From assembly GCA_947479455.1 (NCBI GenBank), contig CANJZE010000006.1:66871-130870 (forward strand): 64,000 bases of DNA. The letters run 5' to 3'. Under the pieces are notes generated by a model. The model made no database searches, was not told the origin of the DNA, and saw nothing but the letters and a program-made list of their open reading frames with translations. This DNA is from Bacteroidota bacterium (GTDB lineage Bacteria; Bacteroidota; Bacteroidia; Chitinophagales; LD1). The position numbers and the translations under genes were made by a program. This document shows, in pieces, positions 34,562 to 43,323 of the stretch (position 1 is the stretch's first letter; each line of letters opens with the position of its first letter).

Positions 34562-34845
34562 GATTTTTTTTAAAGCGGTGCAATTTTCATTTAGATACTA
34601 AAATTGGAGTGCGTAATACTGAGCAGACAAAAATTAATTCTCTTAAGTAGCATATAACTTAATTATTGTGACGAGGGTGTGTTAGGCCTTTACGCGGCAA
34701 TGCGCTTGCCCTTTGCAAACTCATTAATATTGAGCGGTATGTGTATTTTACTTCCCTCTGCTATCTTCGGTCTTCTGACTTCCTACTCGCTTCTCTCTGT
34801 TTCAATCCTTTCTATATATTGCGCCCCGCTTAACCTTTTCTATTC
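34562..34845. other. Intergenic region between divergent TonB receptor genes
   Basis: The gap between the two divergent receptor starts is 314 bp. I see no ORF worth calling and no riboswitch motif such as a cobalamin box. It holds the minus-strand -7 element, a seven-unit CTTCNNN heptad tract (34751-34799), and a plus-strand TATATATTG stretch before the second receptor. Confidence 0.6.
34751..34799. repeat. CTTCNNN heptad tract upstream of the second TonB receptor
   Basis: Seven consecutive 7-bp units begin CTTC, CTGC or CTCG: CTTCCCT, CTGCTAT, CTTCGGT, CTTCTGA, CTTCCTA, CTCGCTT, CTCTCTG. The register is unbroken although the last three bases of each unit vary. Confidence 0.75.
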
Positions 34846-37116
34846 ATGAAAAAATTTATAACAGCCGTTTTTGTTTGTGTTTCTGTATTTGCGTTTGCTC
34901 AAAAAGGAAACGTAAAGGGATTTATTTACGACAAAGCAAATGGCGAGCCTATACCATACGCTACAGTAAGAATTGAAACCACCGATTTTGGTGCCGCTAC
35001 CGATGACCAGGGTTTTTTTAATATTCCTAATGTGCCGGTGGGCAGTTACAAAATTAACCTCTCCTATATTGGTTACGAAACCCAAGTGCAGGATATTGAA
35101 ATAGGAAAAAGCAAAACGGTGAACCTTAAAATTTCGTTGGGTGTTAAATCAACTGAATTAAAAGATGTAGAGATTAGTGCCGAAAAACAACGGAAAGTTA
35201 CGGAAACACGGGTGTCTGTAATTTCAATTTCGCCTATGGAAATGCGCAAAATGCCTTCGGTAGGTGGTGAAGCAGATATTGCGCAGTACTTACAAGTGTT
35301 GCCTGGGGTAATATCAACCGGTGACCAAGGCGGACAAGTAGTTATCAGAGGCGGTACTCCGATTCAAACCAAATTCTTACTCGATGGTATTACGGTGTAT
35401 AATCCATTTCACTCTATCGGGCTTTTCTCTACTTACGAAACCGATATTATTAAGAACGTAGATGTTTATACCGGAGGTTTTCCAGCACAATACGGAGGAA
35501 GAATTTCGGCAGTGGTAGATGTAACCACTCGCGATGGGAACAAAAAGAAGGTGAGCGGAAAGATAACAGCAAGCCCGTTTATGGCGCATGCGCTTTTAGA
35601 AATTCCTGTCATTAAGTTTAGGGAAGATAAAAACAGCAGCGCTTCACTTATTCTAAATACTAAAGTTTCGTATCTCGACCAAAGTTCGAAAGTACTTTAT
35701 CCTTATGTAGGTAAAGAAGGTTTACCTTATTCGTTTTACGATGTGTATGGAAAGTTTTCGGTAACAGCCGGTAAAGGAATTAAGCTCAATCTTTCGGGCT
35801 TTAATTTTACCGATAAAGCAAACTTTGCAGCCGCAAGTTATAAGTGGAACACCTTTGGTGTGGGAATGAATTTTTACGTTACTCCGGCAAACTCTAACTT
35901 ATCGCTCAACACTCACGTTAGTTATTCGCAGTATAAAATTACTTTGGCCGAAGCCGATGGTTTATCGCGAAGCAGTTTGGTTGGTGGCTTTGATATTGGA
36001 ATGGACTTTGCCTATTACATTAAAAGTGGAGAAGTGAAATACGGATTAGATGTAGAAGGCACTCGCACTAATTTTGATTTCACTAATCCATTTAAACAAC
36101 GTGTGGTGCAGGATCAAAACACCACTGACCTTAGCGTGTATTTCATGGTGCACAAATACGTAAAGAAGTTTGTGGTAGAAGCCGGTGGACGTTTTCAATA
36201 CTATGGAAAGATTGGTGGTATTTCGCCCGAGCCGCGTTTCAGTATGAAGTATAATGCTACTGATTATTTACGTTTTAAAGTGGCGGCAGGTATGTATTCA
36301 CAAAACCTTATTAGCAGCAAAAGCGACCGCGATGTGGTGAACTTGTTCACCGGTTTTCTTACCGGTCCCGATGAAACGGCACAAGATGCTACCGGAAAGA
36401 AGTACGATAAAATCAGAAACATGCAACGTTCAGTGCATGCCATTTTTGGTGTGGAGTTAGATTTACCTAAAAACATAACCGTAAATATTGAGCCTTACTA
36501 CAAATACTTTTGGCATTTGTTCAACCTCAACAGATACAAACAATTTAATGAAGAGTCGAATTATTTGATTGAGAAAGGCGATGCCTTTGGTTTAGATATT
36601 ATGTTCAACTGGAAGTACAAAGGGGTTTATCTCTATGCAACTTACTCGCTTGCTTACTCACACCGCAACGATGGTGTGCAAACTTATGCACCACACTTCG
36701 ACCGAAGACATAATGTGAATTTGATAGCTGCTTACACATTTGGCAAAAAGAGCGATTGGGAAATTAGTGCCCGTTGGAATATGGGTAGCGGTTTTCCGTT
36801 TACACAAACACAGGGTTTTTATGAGCCTAATTATTTATCGAATGGTATTACCTCCAACTATACTCAAACAAACAACAATAACGTAGGTATTATTTACGAC
36901 ACAAAATTGAATGCCGGTCGTTTGCCGTACTACCACCGCTTAGATATGGGTATCAAAAAAATATTCAACATTAAAGACAAGTTGAAGATTGAAATCAATT
37001 TAAGTGTATCGAACGTTTACAATCGCAAAAATATTTTCTACTTCGACCGGGTGCATTACACAAGAGTTAATCAGTTGCCGATTCTTCCAAGTTTATCGGT
37101 GTCGTTTGCGTTTTAA
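34846..37116 (+). CDS. TonB-dependent outer-membrane receptor
   Basis: A 756-residue receptor with a signal peptide (residues 1-18) and a carboxypeptidase-like regulatory domain (GFIYDKANGEPIPYATVRIETTD). The plug domain contains AQYLQVLPGVISTGDQGGQVVIRGG, FLLDGITVYNPFHSIGLFSTYETDIIKNVDVYTGG and GRISAVVDVTTRDG. A beta-barrel of about 520 residues ends in Phe (LSVSFAF), as is usual for barrel assembly. Ligand unknown. It is not closely similar to the divergent neighbour apart from shared domains. The -7 element is not clear. Confidence 0.92.
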   Translation: MKKFITAVFVCVSVFAFAQKGNVKGFIYDKANGEPIPYATVRIETTDFGAATDDQGFFNIPNVPVGSYKINLSYIGYETQVQDIEIGKSKTVNLKISLGVKSTELKDVEISAEKQRKVTETRVSVISISPMEMRKMPSVGGEADIAQYLQVLPGVISTGDQGGQVVIRGGTPIQTKFLLDGITVYNPFHSIGLFSTYETDIIKNVDVYTGGFPAQYGGRISAVVDVTTRDGNKKKVSGKITASPFMAHALLEIPVIKFREDKNSSASLILNTKVSYLDQSSKVLYPYVGKEGLPYSFYDVYGKFSVTAGKGIKLNLSGFNFTDKANFAAASYKWNTFGVGMNFYVTPANSNLSLNTHVSYSQYKITLAEADGLSRSSLVGGFDIGMDFAYYIKSGEVKYGLDVEGTRTNFDFTNPFKQRVVQDQNTTDLSVYFMVHKYVKKFVVEAGGRFQYYGKIGGISPEPRFSMKYNATDYLRFKVAAGMYSQNLISSKSDRDVVNLFTGFLTGPDETAQDATGKKYDKIRNMQRSVHAIFGVELDLPKNITVNIEPYYKYFWHLFNLNRYKQFNEESNYLIEKGDAFGLDIMFNWKYKGVYLYATYSLAYSHRNDGVQTYAPHFDRRHNVNLIAAYTFGKKSDWEISARWNMGSGFPFTQTQGFYEPNYLSNGITSNYTQTNNNNVGIIYDTKLNAGRLPYYHRLDMGIKKIFNIKDKLKIEINLSVSNVYNRKNIFYFDRVHYTRVNQLPILPSLSVSFAF

Positions 37117-37139
37117 ATAAATGAGCAACCTTGTTTCAA

Positions 37140-37160
37140 TCTTCCATCTTCGACCTTACA
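37140..37160. repeat. Short heptad tract between a receptor and xerD
   Basis: TCTTCCA, TCTTCGA and CCTTACA occur in register in the 48-bp gap between convergent genes. Short, but same 7-bp pattern. Confidence 0.5.
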
Positions 37161-37164
37161 GATT

Positions 37165-38067
37165 TTACTTATACCTCGGATGAAACTGCATAATAGTACT
37201 GCGAAGAAAATCGCGGTCTAAATGCGTGTAAATTTCAGTAGTAGTAATAGAAGCGTGACCAAGCATTTCCTGCACCGCTCTTAGGTCGGCTCCACCTTCA
37301 ATTAAATGCGTGGCAAACGAATGCCGAAAAGTATGCGGTGAAATAATTTTCTTTAAACCAATAGTTGCCGCGCATTCTTTTATCACCAGGAAAACATACA
37401 TGCGCGTAAGGTGCTTTCCTCTGCGGTTCAAAAACAAAATATCTTCTTCTCCCTTTTGAATAGGAACATGACAGCGAACTTGTTCGTTATACATCGTAAT
37501 GTATTTCACCGCCTGCGAACCAATGGGAACCAGACGTTCTTTATTTCCTTTGCCTATTACTTTTATAAAATCATCTTCAAAAAAAAGGTTAGAGATTTTG
37601 AGATTCACCAATTCGGTTACCCGCAAACCACAACCGTAAAGCACTTCGAGCATAGCGCGGTTGCGCATGCCTTCGGGGGTGCTTAAATCAATAGTGGCGA
37701 ACAGCGCGTTTATTTCTTCAACCGAAAGTGTATCGGGTAATTTGAGTGAGCGTTTGGGAGTGGTTAAAAGTTCGGTGGGGTTGATGGACAGAATATCTTC
37801 CATCAACAAATACCGATAGAACGCCCGTATGCCCGCAACTATGCGCGCCTGTGAAGTAGCATCAAATCCTAATTCACTAATGGCTTTTACAAAACCTTCG
37901 AAGTGTTTCAGTTCAACTTCATCTACATTAAGTTTAAGATTTTCTGTTTCGAGGTAGTTGACAAATTTGCCAATGTCGCGCAGGTATGCTTCCACCGTAT
38001 TTGCCGACAGCGATTTCTCTAACTGTAAATAACTTTTAAATCCTTTGATATAACTAGGCCAACTCAT
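37165..38067 (-). CDS. xerD: Site-specific tyrosine recombinase XerD
   Basis: A 300-residue tyrosine recombinase that resolves chromosome dimers with XerC. The N-terminal SAM-like core-binding domain spans about residues 1-85. The catalytic domain contains Arg149 (CGLRVTEL), Lys173 (GKGNKER), His245-xx-Arg248 (HTFRHSFATHLIEGG), His271 (LGHASITTTEIYTHL) and nucleophile Tyr280. Length is that of chromosomal Xer enzymes rather than an integrase, and there is no flanking attachment site. The promoter side carries a heptad repeat. Confidence 0.93.
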   Translation of the reverse strand: MSWPSYIKGFKSYLQLEKSLSANTVEAYLRDIGKFVNYLETENLKLNVDEVELKHFEGFVKAISELGFDATSQARIVAGIRAFYRYLLMEDILSINPTELLTTPKRSLKLPDTLSVEEINALFATIDLSTPEGMRNRAMLEVLYGCGLRVTELVNLKISNLFFEDDFIKVIGKGNKERLVPIGSQAVKYITMYNEQVRCHVPIQKGEEDILFLNRRGKHLTRMYVFLVIKECAATIGLKKIISPHTFRHSFATHLIEGGADLRAVQEMLGHASITTTEIYTHLDRDFLRSTIMQFHPRYK

Positions 38068-38072
38068 GCAAC

Positions 38073-38107
38073 GATTTTAGTTTTTACATTTTAGATTTTA
38101 GATTGCA
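38073..38107. repeat. Heptad tract between xerD and aroQ
   Basis: Five units, GATTTTA, GTTTTTA, CATTTTA, GATTTTA and GATTGCA, lie in register in the 72-bp divergent gap between xerD and aroQ. Confidence 0.75.
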
Positions 38108-38139
38108 ACCGCACAATTCTATCAACTACCAAAAGTGTA

Positions 38140-38565
38140 ATGAGCAAAAAGAAAATCATCATCATCAACGGTCCCAACTTAAATTTGGTAGGTATACGCG
38201 AACCCGATATTTACGGCAGTATGAGTTTCGATGAATTTTTCAACGATGTAAAAGATGTTTACAGCGATGAAATTCAACTCAGCAGTTTTCAGTCGAATGT
38301 AGAAGGAGAGTTGATTGATAAAATTCAGGAAGTTGGTTTTACTTACCACGGAATAATTCTGAATGCAGGTGGATACACACATACAAGCGTTGCGCTGCGC
38401 GATGCCGTAGCTGCTATAAAAACTCCGGTAATTGAAGTGCATATCAGCAATCCTTACAGTCGCGAAGAGTTTCGGCATACTTCATTAATCAGTGGAGTGT
38501 GTAAGGGGGTTATTGCGGGCTTCGGAATGGAAAGCTATGTGCTTGCTTTGGATAGTTTTCTGTAG
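38140..38565 (+). CDS. aroQ: Type II 3-dehydroquinate dehydratase
   Basis: A 141-residue dodecameric enzyme of the shikimate pathway. Its motifs are IINGPNLNLVGIREPDIYG (substrate loop with catalytic Tyr), SFQSNVEGELIDKIQE, GIILNAGGYTHTSVALRDA (the family NPGAYTHTSVALRDA block) and EVHISNPYSREEFRHTSLIS with the catalytic His and closing Arg. Its sister enzyme aroE is in this window about 26 kb away. Secure. Confidence 0.96.
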   Translation: MSKKKIIIINGPNLNLVGIREPDIYGSMSFDEFFNDVKDVYSDEIQLSSFQSNVEGELIDKIQEVGFTYHGIILNAGGYTHTSVALRDAVAAIKTPVIEVHISNPYSREEFRHTSLISGVCKGVIAGFGMESYVLALDSFL

Positions 38566-38756
38566 TACTTGCCTCCGAGTTTTTTTAATTCTACTATTTG
38601 GTTTATTCTCTTACACTTCCTTATTTGGAATAATGGAAGGATAGAATAGTGGATGAAAACAATGGTTTTCTTTTTCAACATTCCAATATTCCATTTATCC
38701 AGCTCGCTACTCTACTACGAAAATATTTTGCATTTAAACGAACGAACTCTCAATCG

Positions 38757-39473
38757 TTACTTGATAATACCGCTCTCTCTTCCATACTTATTGTATAACT
38801 CAATAACCGTTTTGGTAATTTCGTAATCGGTGCTGTATTTAAGGAAATCGGGAGGCAGATTGCAGTAGCTGATGAACTCTTCAAAATTACGCTCAGGTAA
38901 ATCAGTGAAACCGTTTTCGTTGTAGTAGCGCAGTAACTCTTTGAAAATTTTTCTGAACTCATCGTCCTTCATTTGCTCTTTCAACTTCTCACGCTCTTTA
39001 GCTCTGCCGCTCAGCAATTCATAAATAGCACTAATAGGACTGCTGAAAGAAAGTTCGGGACGGTCTAATTCACGTGGAGTAATACCCATCTTCTTCCGGT
39101 CTTCTTCAATTTGCTCTAACGTTTTTGGTGCTTTAATAATTACGTTTTGCGATAAGCCTGTAACGAGCGGGTCTAATGAAAAACGCAAGGTATATTCCTT
39201 ATTTATAACCGAATCAGCTAATGAAAACCGAATGGTTTTGTATCCGGGATAAAATAGAAACAACGTATCATGGTGACTCATATCAGGCCGTACTTCGCCA
39301 CGCGCATCGGTAGAAAGAGTCAAACTTGTTTTAGGATTGATAACACTTACACCACTCATGGGGCGTTTAGTGTAGCTATCTAGCACCGTTACTTTAACTT
39401 TAAGTGAATCTGGTTGCGCAACAACAAAAGAGGATAAAAAGCAAAGTAGAAAACCAATAACAGCTAACCTCAT
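38757..39473 (-). CDS. Secreted protein with carboxypeptidase-like regulatory domain
   Basis: A 238-residue protein with a signal peptide (residues 1-19, ending VVAQ). Residues about 25-105 resemble the carboxypeptidase regulatory-like beta-sandwich (VTVLDSYTKRPMSGVSVINPKTSLTLSTDARGEV). The rest is helical and charged, with TLEQIEEDRKKMGITPREL and EREKLKEQMKDDEFRKIFKEL. Homologues are common in Bacteroidota but unnamed. Its -7 candidate ends 4 bp before the ATG, so the mRNA may be leaderless. About 190 bp downstream, to aroQ, hold no clear gene. Confidence 0.75.
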   Translation of the reverse strand: MRLAVIGFLLCFLSSFVVAQPDSLKVKVTVLDSYTKRPMSGVSVINPKTSLTLSTDARGEVRPDMSHHDTLFLFYPGYKTIRFSLADSVINKEYTLRFSLDPLVTGLSQNVIIKAPKTLEQIEEDRKKMGITPRELDRPELSFSSPISAIYELLSGRAKEREKLKEQMKDDEFRKIFKELLRYYNENGFTDLPERNFEEFISYCNLPPDFLKYSTDYEITKTVIELYNKYGRESGIIK

Positions 39474-39477
39474 GGCG

Positions 39478-39485
39478 CGAATATA
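39478..39485 (-). promoter_or_regulatory. Predicted -7 element giving a leaderless mRNA
   Basis: The minus strand reads TATATTCG (one mismatch to TAnnTTTG), 4 bp before the ATG. A start site about 5 bp downstream would fall on the A of the start codon. Confidence 0.45.
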
Positions 39486-39647
39486 ACTTTGAGAACTAAA
39501 ACGCGCTTGCGTTTGAAAAAGTATTGACCTTAAAAAAAGTTAAGCAGTAATAGTCCGATGTTACAAGCCTTATCTCGTTTTAGTTTTCTGTTTTATCTTC
39601 TTTCCCTTTATTTGCGGTCCAATTTTAATCATTCAAAAGAACAAACA

Positions 39648-41039
39648 ATGAATTACGACTTACTTGTTATTGGCAGTGGTCCCGGAGGATATGTAGCAGC
39701 GATTCGCGCATCGCAATTGGGTTTAAAAACTGCCATTGTAGAGCGCGATACACTTGGAGGAATTTGTTTGAACTGGGGTTGCATTCCTACAAAAGCATTA
39801 TTGAAAAGCGCACAAGTTTTTGAATACATCAATCACGCTGCTGATTACGGCATTACACTAAATGATCCGAAAGCAGATTTTAGTGCAGTAATAAAACGCA
39901 GCAGAGGAGTAGCCGATGCTATGAGCAAGGGCGTTCAGTTTTTGATGAAGAAAAATAAAATTGATGTCATTAGTGGTACAGGAAAATTGAAAAAAGCAGG
40001 AGTAGTAGAGGTAACCGATGCAGCGGGAAAGAAAGAAGAACATTCGGCAAAACACATCATACTCGCTACCGGAGCACGCAGTAAAGAATTACCCAATGTA
40101 AAACAGGATGGAAAAAAAATTATTGGCTATCGCGAAGCCATGAATCTAACCACACAACCTAAAAGTTTAGTGGTAATGGGAAGCGGTGCTATTGGAATTG
40201 AGTTTGCTTATTTCTATGCAGCCCTTGGAACCAAAGTTACCGTGGTAGAATTTCTCGATAGCATTTTGCCTCGCGAAGACAAAGATGTTTCTAAAGAAAT
40301 GGAGCGCGTGTTTCGTAAAAAAGGAATTACCTCACTTACTTCTACTTCGGTAGAAAGTGTAGATACCAAAGGCAAAGGTTGTGTGGTGAATATTAAAAAG
40401 AAGGATGGTTCACTCGATAAAATCGAATGCGATGTCGTTTTATCTGCCGTGGGTATTGCAACTAATATTGAAGGGCTTGGGTTAGAAGAAGTCGGAATAA
40501 AAACGGAGAAAGGTTTAGTGCTTACCAATGATTTCTACCAAACAAATATAACAGGCGTTTATGCCATTGGAGATATTACAAAAGGACCTGCATTGGCCCA
40601 CGTTGCCAGTGCCGAAGGCATTACTTGCGTAGAGAAAATTGCGGGTAAAAACCCTGAAGCAATTGATTATGGAAATATTCCTTCGTGTACATATTGCAGT
40701 CCTGAGGTGGCTAGTGTGGGTTTAACTGAAGAGGAAGCCAAGGCAAAAGGAATAGAAATTAAAGTAGGTAAGTTTCCTTTTACTGCATCAGGCAAAGCAA
40801 AAGCTGCCGGTGCGGCAGAAGGCTTTGTGAAGGTAATTTTTGATGCGAAATATGGCGAGTGGCTCGGTTGCCATATGGTAGGTTATAATGTAACTGAGCT
40901 AATTGCTGAGGTGGTTGTAGCTCGTAAATTAGAAACTACCGGTCACGAAATAATTAAGTCCATCCATCCACACCCCACTATGAGCGAAGCTATTATGGAA
41001 GCTGCTGCTGCTGCTTATGGAGAAGTGATTCATTTGTAA
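39648..41039 (+). CDS. lpdA: Dihydrolipoyl dehydrogenase
   Basis: A 463-residue flavoprotein, the E3 component of 2-oxo acid dehydrogenase complexes. FAD loop GSGPGGYVAAIRASQLG; redox disulfide in GGICLNWGCIPTK (Cys pair five apart); NAD loop VMGSGAIGIEFAYFYAALG; and the C-terminal HPHPTMSEAIMEA with the catalytic His-Glu. I chose the ATG at 39648 because it sits just before the FAD motif; an upstream in-frame ATG at 39558 would add 30 hydrophobic residues. No E1 or E2 gene is adjacent. Confidence 0.95.
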   Translation: MNYDLLVIGSGPGGYVAAIRASQLGLKTAIVERDTLGGICLNWGCIPTKALLKSAQVFEYINHAADYGITLNDPKADFSAVIKRSRGVADAMSKGVQFLMKKNKIDVISGTGKLKKAGVVEVTDAAGKKEEHSAKHIILATGARSKELPNVKQDGKKIIGYREAMNLTTQPKSLVVMGSGAIGIEFAYFYAALGTKVTVVEFLDSILPREDKDVSKEMERVFRKKGITSLTSTSVESVDTKGKGCVVNIKKKDGSLDKIECDVVLSAVGIATNIEGLGLEEVGIKTEKGLVLTNDFYQTNITGVYAIGDITKGPALAHVASAEGITCVEKIAGKNPEAIDYGNIPSCTYCSPEVASVGLTEEEAKAKGIEIKVGKFPFTASGKAKAAGAAEGFVKVIFDAKYGEWLGCHMVGYNVTELIAEVVVARKLETTGHEIIKSIHPHPTMSEAIMEAAAAAYGEVIHL

Positions 41040-41043
41040 AGCC

Positions 41044-41071
41044 GGAAGTTAGAAGACGAAAGTCCAAAGGA
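41044..41071. repeat. Heptad tract after lpdA
   Basis: Units GGAAGTT, AGAAGAC, GAAAGTC and CAAAGGA share an NNAAGNN core at exact 7-bp spacing, immediately before the next gene. Confidence 0.6.
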
Positions 41072-41093
41072 TAAATACAAAGATGTGATGTCA

Positions 41094-41498
41094 ATGAAAT
41101 TTTATATCCCTGTTGCTTTGTTGTTTTTTGCGGCTTGTAGTTCTCCGCAAAAATTACTACTCAAATCGTGGAAGATTGATGAGGTTATATTCATTGACTC
41201 AGTCAATACATTCACCCCACAACAAAAGCAAAACATTAGTTCGGAGTTAAAAAATGCATTTGATCTTACCTTTTTAGCCGATAGTACTTTTCACGTGCAT
41301 CACAATGGCAAACTGTTAAAGGGCACTTGGTATTACGATGTTAAGCAAAAACTTCTTTACAGCAATACGCCTGATGAAGGTAGGGCGGTTTCAAAAGTTT
41401 ACGAGCTAAAAAAGGATTTATTAACGTTCGAAACTGGAAACGCTGATCATCAACGTTTCATTTATAGCTGTTCGCCAGCAAGCATGCAAACCAAGTAA
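41094..41498 (+). CDS. Small lipoprotein with lipocalin-like domain
   Basis: A 134-residue lipoprotein. The signal ends in a lipobox (FFAACSS, Cys near residue 15). The mature part begins KLLLKSWKIDEVIF and includes FLADSTFHVHHNGKLLKGTWYYDVKQKLLYSN, the pattern of lipocalin-like single-domain lipoproteins of Bacteroidota. The ATG at 41094 is the closest to the signal; GTG at 41085 and ATG at 41088 are also possible. Ligand unknown. A perfect bidirectional terminator follows. Confidence 0.75.
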   Translation: MKFYIPVALLFFAACSSPQKLLLKSWKIDEVIFIDSVNTFTPQQKQNISSELKNAFDLTFLADSTFHVHHNGKLLKGTWYYDVKQKLLYSNTPDEGRAVSKVYELKKDLLTFETGNADHQRFIYSCSPASMQTK

Positions 41499-41506
41499 TT
41501 TTCAAA

Positions 41507-41541
41507 AAACAAAAGCTCCGAAATTTCGGAGCTTTTGTTTT
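41507..41541. terminator. Bidirectional terminator
   Basis: ACAAAAGCTCCGAAA and TTTCGGAGCTTTTGT form a near-continuous perfect hairpin with A and T runs on both strands, between a lipoprotein gene and rplS. Confidence 0.92.
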
Positions 41542-41562
41542 ATATCAATTTCTGTTTCAATA

Positions 41563-41940
41563 TTATTCTGCAACAGGGGCTTCTGTTTCGAGCATTCTTT
41601 TTTCCTGAATACGCGATGCCTTACCAGTTCTTTTGCGTTGATAGAACAACTTAGCTCTGCGCACACGACCAGTCTTGTTCACCAAAATTGCATCAACAAA
41701 CGGAGAGGATAAAGGAAATACTCTTTCCACACCAACACCATTGCTCATTTTGCGAACGGTAAATGATTTAGTAGCACCGCTTCCGCGCAATTGAATTACA
41801 TCGCCACGGAACTCTTGAATACGCTCCTTGTTACCTTCAGTAATTTTATATGATACTGTAATGTTATCTCCGGGACCAAACTGTGGATGCTTGTTTACAG
41901 GGTAAAGAGCATCTTCTACGGCTTTTAATTTTGCATTCAT
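41563..41940 (-). CDS. rplS: 50S ribosomal protein L19
   Basis: A 125-residue ribosomal protein: FGPGDNITVSYKITEGNKERIQEFRGDVIQLRGSG, FTVRKMSNGVGVERVFPLSSPFVDAILVNKTGRVRRAKLFYQRKRTGKASRIQEKR. These are all L19 signatures at the interface of the subunits. The C terminus has a short acidic extension (TEAPVAE). I chose the ATG at 41940 over one at 41976, because a perfect -7 element at 41974-41981 overlaps the latter. It is not adjacent to rpsP-rimM-trmD as in many genomes. Confidence 0.96.
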   Translation of the reverse strand: MNAKLKAVEDALYPVNKHPQFGPGDNITVSYKITEGNKERIQEFRGDVIQLRGSGATKSFTVRKMSNGVGVERVFPLSSPFVDAILVNKTGRVRRAKLFYQRKRTGKASRIQEKRMLETEAPVAE

Positions 41941-41973
41941 GATTATTCGCTTTTGTTTTTTTCTAAAGGCACG

Positions 41974-41981
41974 CAAAAATA
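41974..41981 (-). promoter_or_regulatory. Bacteroidota -7 element of rplS
   Basis: The minus strand reads TATTTTTG, an exact TAnnTTTG match, 33 bp upstream of the rplS ATG. It decides between two candidate start codons. Confidence 0.6.
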
Positions 41982-42020
41982 TAAATGTTTACGACAAATG
42001 AAAGTGATGCAAAAGAGCAT

Positions 42021-43199
42021 TTACTTAAAGGCATCAAGGCCTGTAACATCCATACCGGTAATGAGCAAATGAATATCGTGTGTGCCTTCATATGTAACTA
42101 CCGTTTCTAAGTTCATTAAGTGACGCATAACCGGAAACTCACCAGTAATTCCCATTCCACCCAGCATCTGCCTGGCATTGCGAGCCACTTCCAACGCCAT
42201 ATCGCAACTGTTTCGCTTAGCCATTGATATTTGTGCAGGTGTAGCCTTGCCTTCATTCTTTAAAGTGCCTAATCGCCAAACCATTAATTGTGCTTTGGTA
42301 ATTTCCGTAATCATTTCGGCTAGCTTTTTTTGTTGCAATTGAAATTGACCGATGGGTTTGCCGAATTGAATTCTTTCTTTGGAGTACCTTAATGCAGTAT
42401 CGTAACAATCCAGCGCTGAACCAATAGCGCCCCAGGCTATGCCATAACGTGCTGTAGATAAACAACCGAGTGGTCCTTTAATTCCGGAAACATTCGGCAA
42501 CAAATTTTCTTTCGGCACTTTTACGTTATTGAATACTAATTCACCCGTGCACGAAGCCCGTAAGCTCCATTTACCATGAGTAGTGGGAGTAGAGAAACCT
42601 TCCATTCCTCTTTCTACAATTAAACCTTGAATTTTCCCCGCTTCGTTTCTTGCCCACACCACTGCTAAATCTGCCAAAGGAGAATTGCTAATCCACATTT
42701 TTGCTCCGTTCAATAAGTAATGGTCGCCTTTATCTTTAAAATTAGTTTCCATGCCCGCAGGATTCGATCCGTGGTTGGGTTCTGTTAATCCAAAGCATCC
42801 AAACAATTCGCCTGTGCCTAGTTTCGGCAGATACTTTTTCCGTTGCTCTTCGCTTCCGTATTTGTAAATTGGATACATTACCAACGAACCTTGAACTGAA
42901 GCCGTTGAACGAATTCCCGCATCGCCTCTTTCGAGTTCCTGCATAATTATGCCGTACGAAATTTCATCCAAACCGCCACCACCGTAGGCTGCCGGTAAAC
43001 TTGGACCGAAAGCGCCAATCTCTCCTAACTCTTTCACCAAATGCTTTGGAAATTCAGCGCGCTGTGCATAGTCTTCAATTATTGGACTCACACTTTTCTT
43101 TACAAAATTGCGAACCGTTTCCCGAATCAGTTTATGCTCTGTTGTTAGCAAATCGTCAATGTTGTAGTAGTCGTGTCCGTTGTATAAATCGCTTCTCAT
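42021..43199 (-). CDS. gcdH: Acyl-CoA dehydrogenase of the glutaryl-CoA dehydrogenase type
   Basis: A 392-residue flavoenzyme. The blocks IRSTASVQGSLVMYPIYKYGSEEQRKKYLPKLGTGELFGCFGLTEPNHGSNPAGMET and NGAKMWISNSPLADLAVVWA are typical of acyl-CoA dehydrogenases. The SVQxSLVMxPIY segment and the catalytic Glu in VTYEGTHDIHLLITG are characteristic of glutaryl-CoA dehydrogenases. It would convert glutaryl-CoA to crotonyl-CoA in lysine or tryptophan breakdown. No neighbouring gene of that pathway is seen. Acyl-CoA family is secure, glutaryl specificity likely. Confidence 0.88.
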   Translation of the reverse strand: MRSDLYNGHDYYNIDDLLTTEHKLIRETVRNFVKKSVSPIIEDYAQRAEFPKHLVKELGEIGAFGPSLPAAYGGGGLDEISYGIIMQELERGDAGIRSTASVQGSLVMYPIYKYGSEEQRKKYLPKLGTGELFGCFGLTEPNHGSNPAGMETNFKDKGDHYLLNGAKMWISNSPLADLAVVWARNEAGKIQGLIVERGMEGFSTPTTHGKWSLRASCTGELVFNNVKVPKENLLPNVSGIKGPLGCLSTARYGIAWGAIGSALDCYDTALRYSKERIQFGKPIGQFQLQQKKLAEMITEITKAQLMVWRLGTLKNEGKATPAQISMAKRNSCDMALEVARNARQMLGGMGITGEFPVMRHLMNLETVVTYEGTHDIHLLITGMDVTGLDAFK

Positions 43200-43266
43200 T
43201 TTGTTTAGTAATTAGTTGAGTGGCGAAAATAAAAACAAATAGAAAGGGACGAATTGAAAATTGGAT

Positions 43267-43312
43267 GGAACAAAAAAAATCCCGCACAAGTTAATGTGCA
43301 GGATTCTTTTTT
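43267..43312 (-). terminator. Terminator of the lipoprotein gene at 43.3 kb
   Basis: AAATCC-GCAC pairs with GTGC-GGATT around an 8-base loop with one mismatch. A- and T-rich flanks follow on both strands, between this gene and gcdH. Confidence 0.75.
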
Positions 43313-43323
43313 GAAATGTTTTT

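Noticed and set aside
34562-34845. A cobalamin or other riboswitch upstream of the TonB receptors
   Set aside because: No conserved cobalamin box or equivalent structure could be found by eye.
37165-38067. xerD as the integrase of a mobile island
   Set aside because: Length and motifs fit chromosomal XerD, and no attachment repeats, tRNA target or cargo genes flank it.
38587-38756. Two roughly complementary AT-rich stretches after aroQ, considered as a heptad tract or terminator
   Set aside because: The internal spacing is 8 bp rather than 7 and the complementarity is patchy, so no feature is called.
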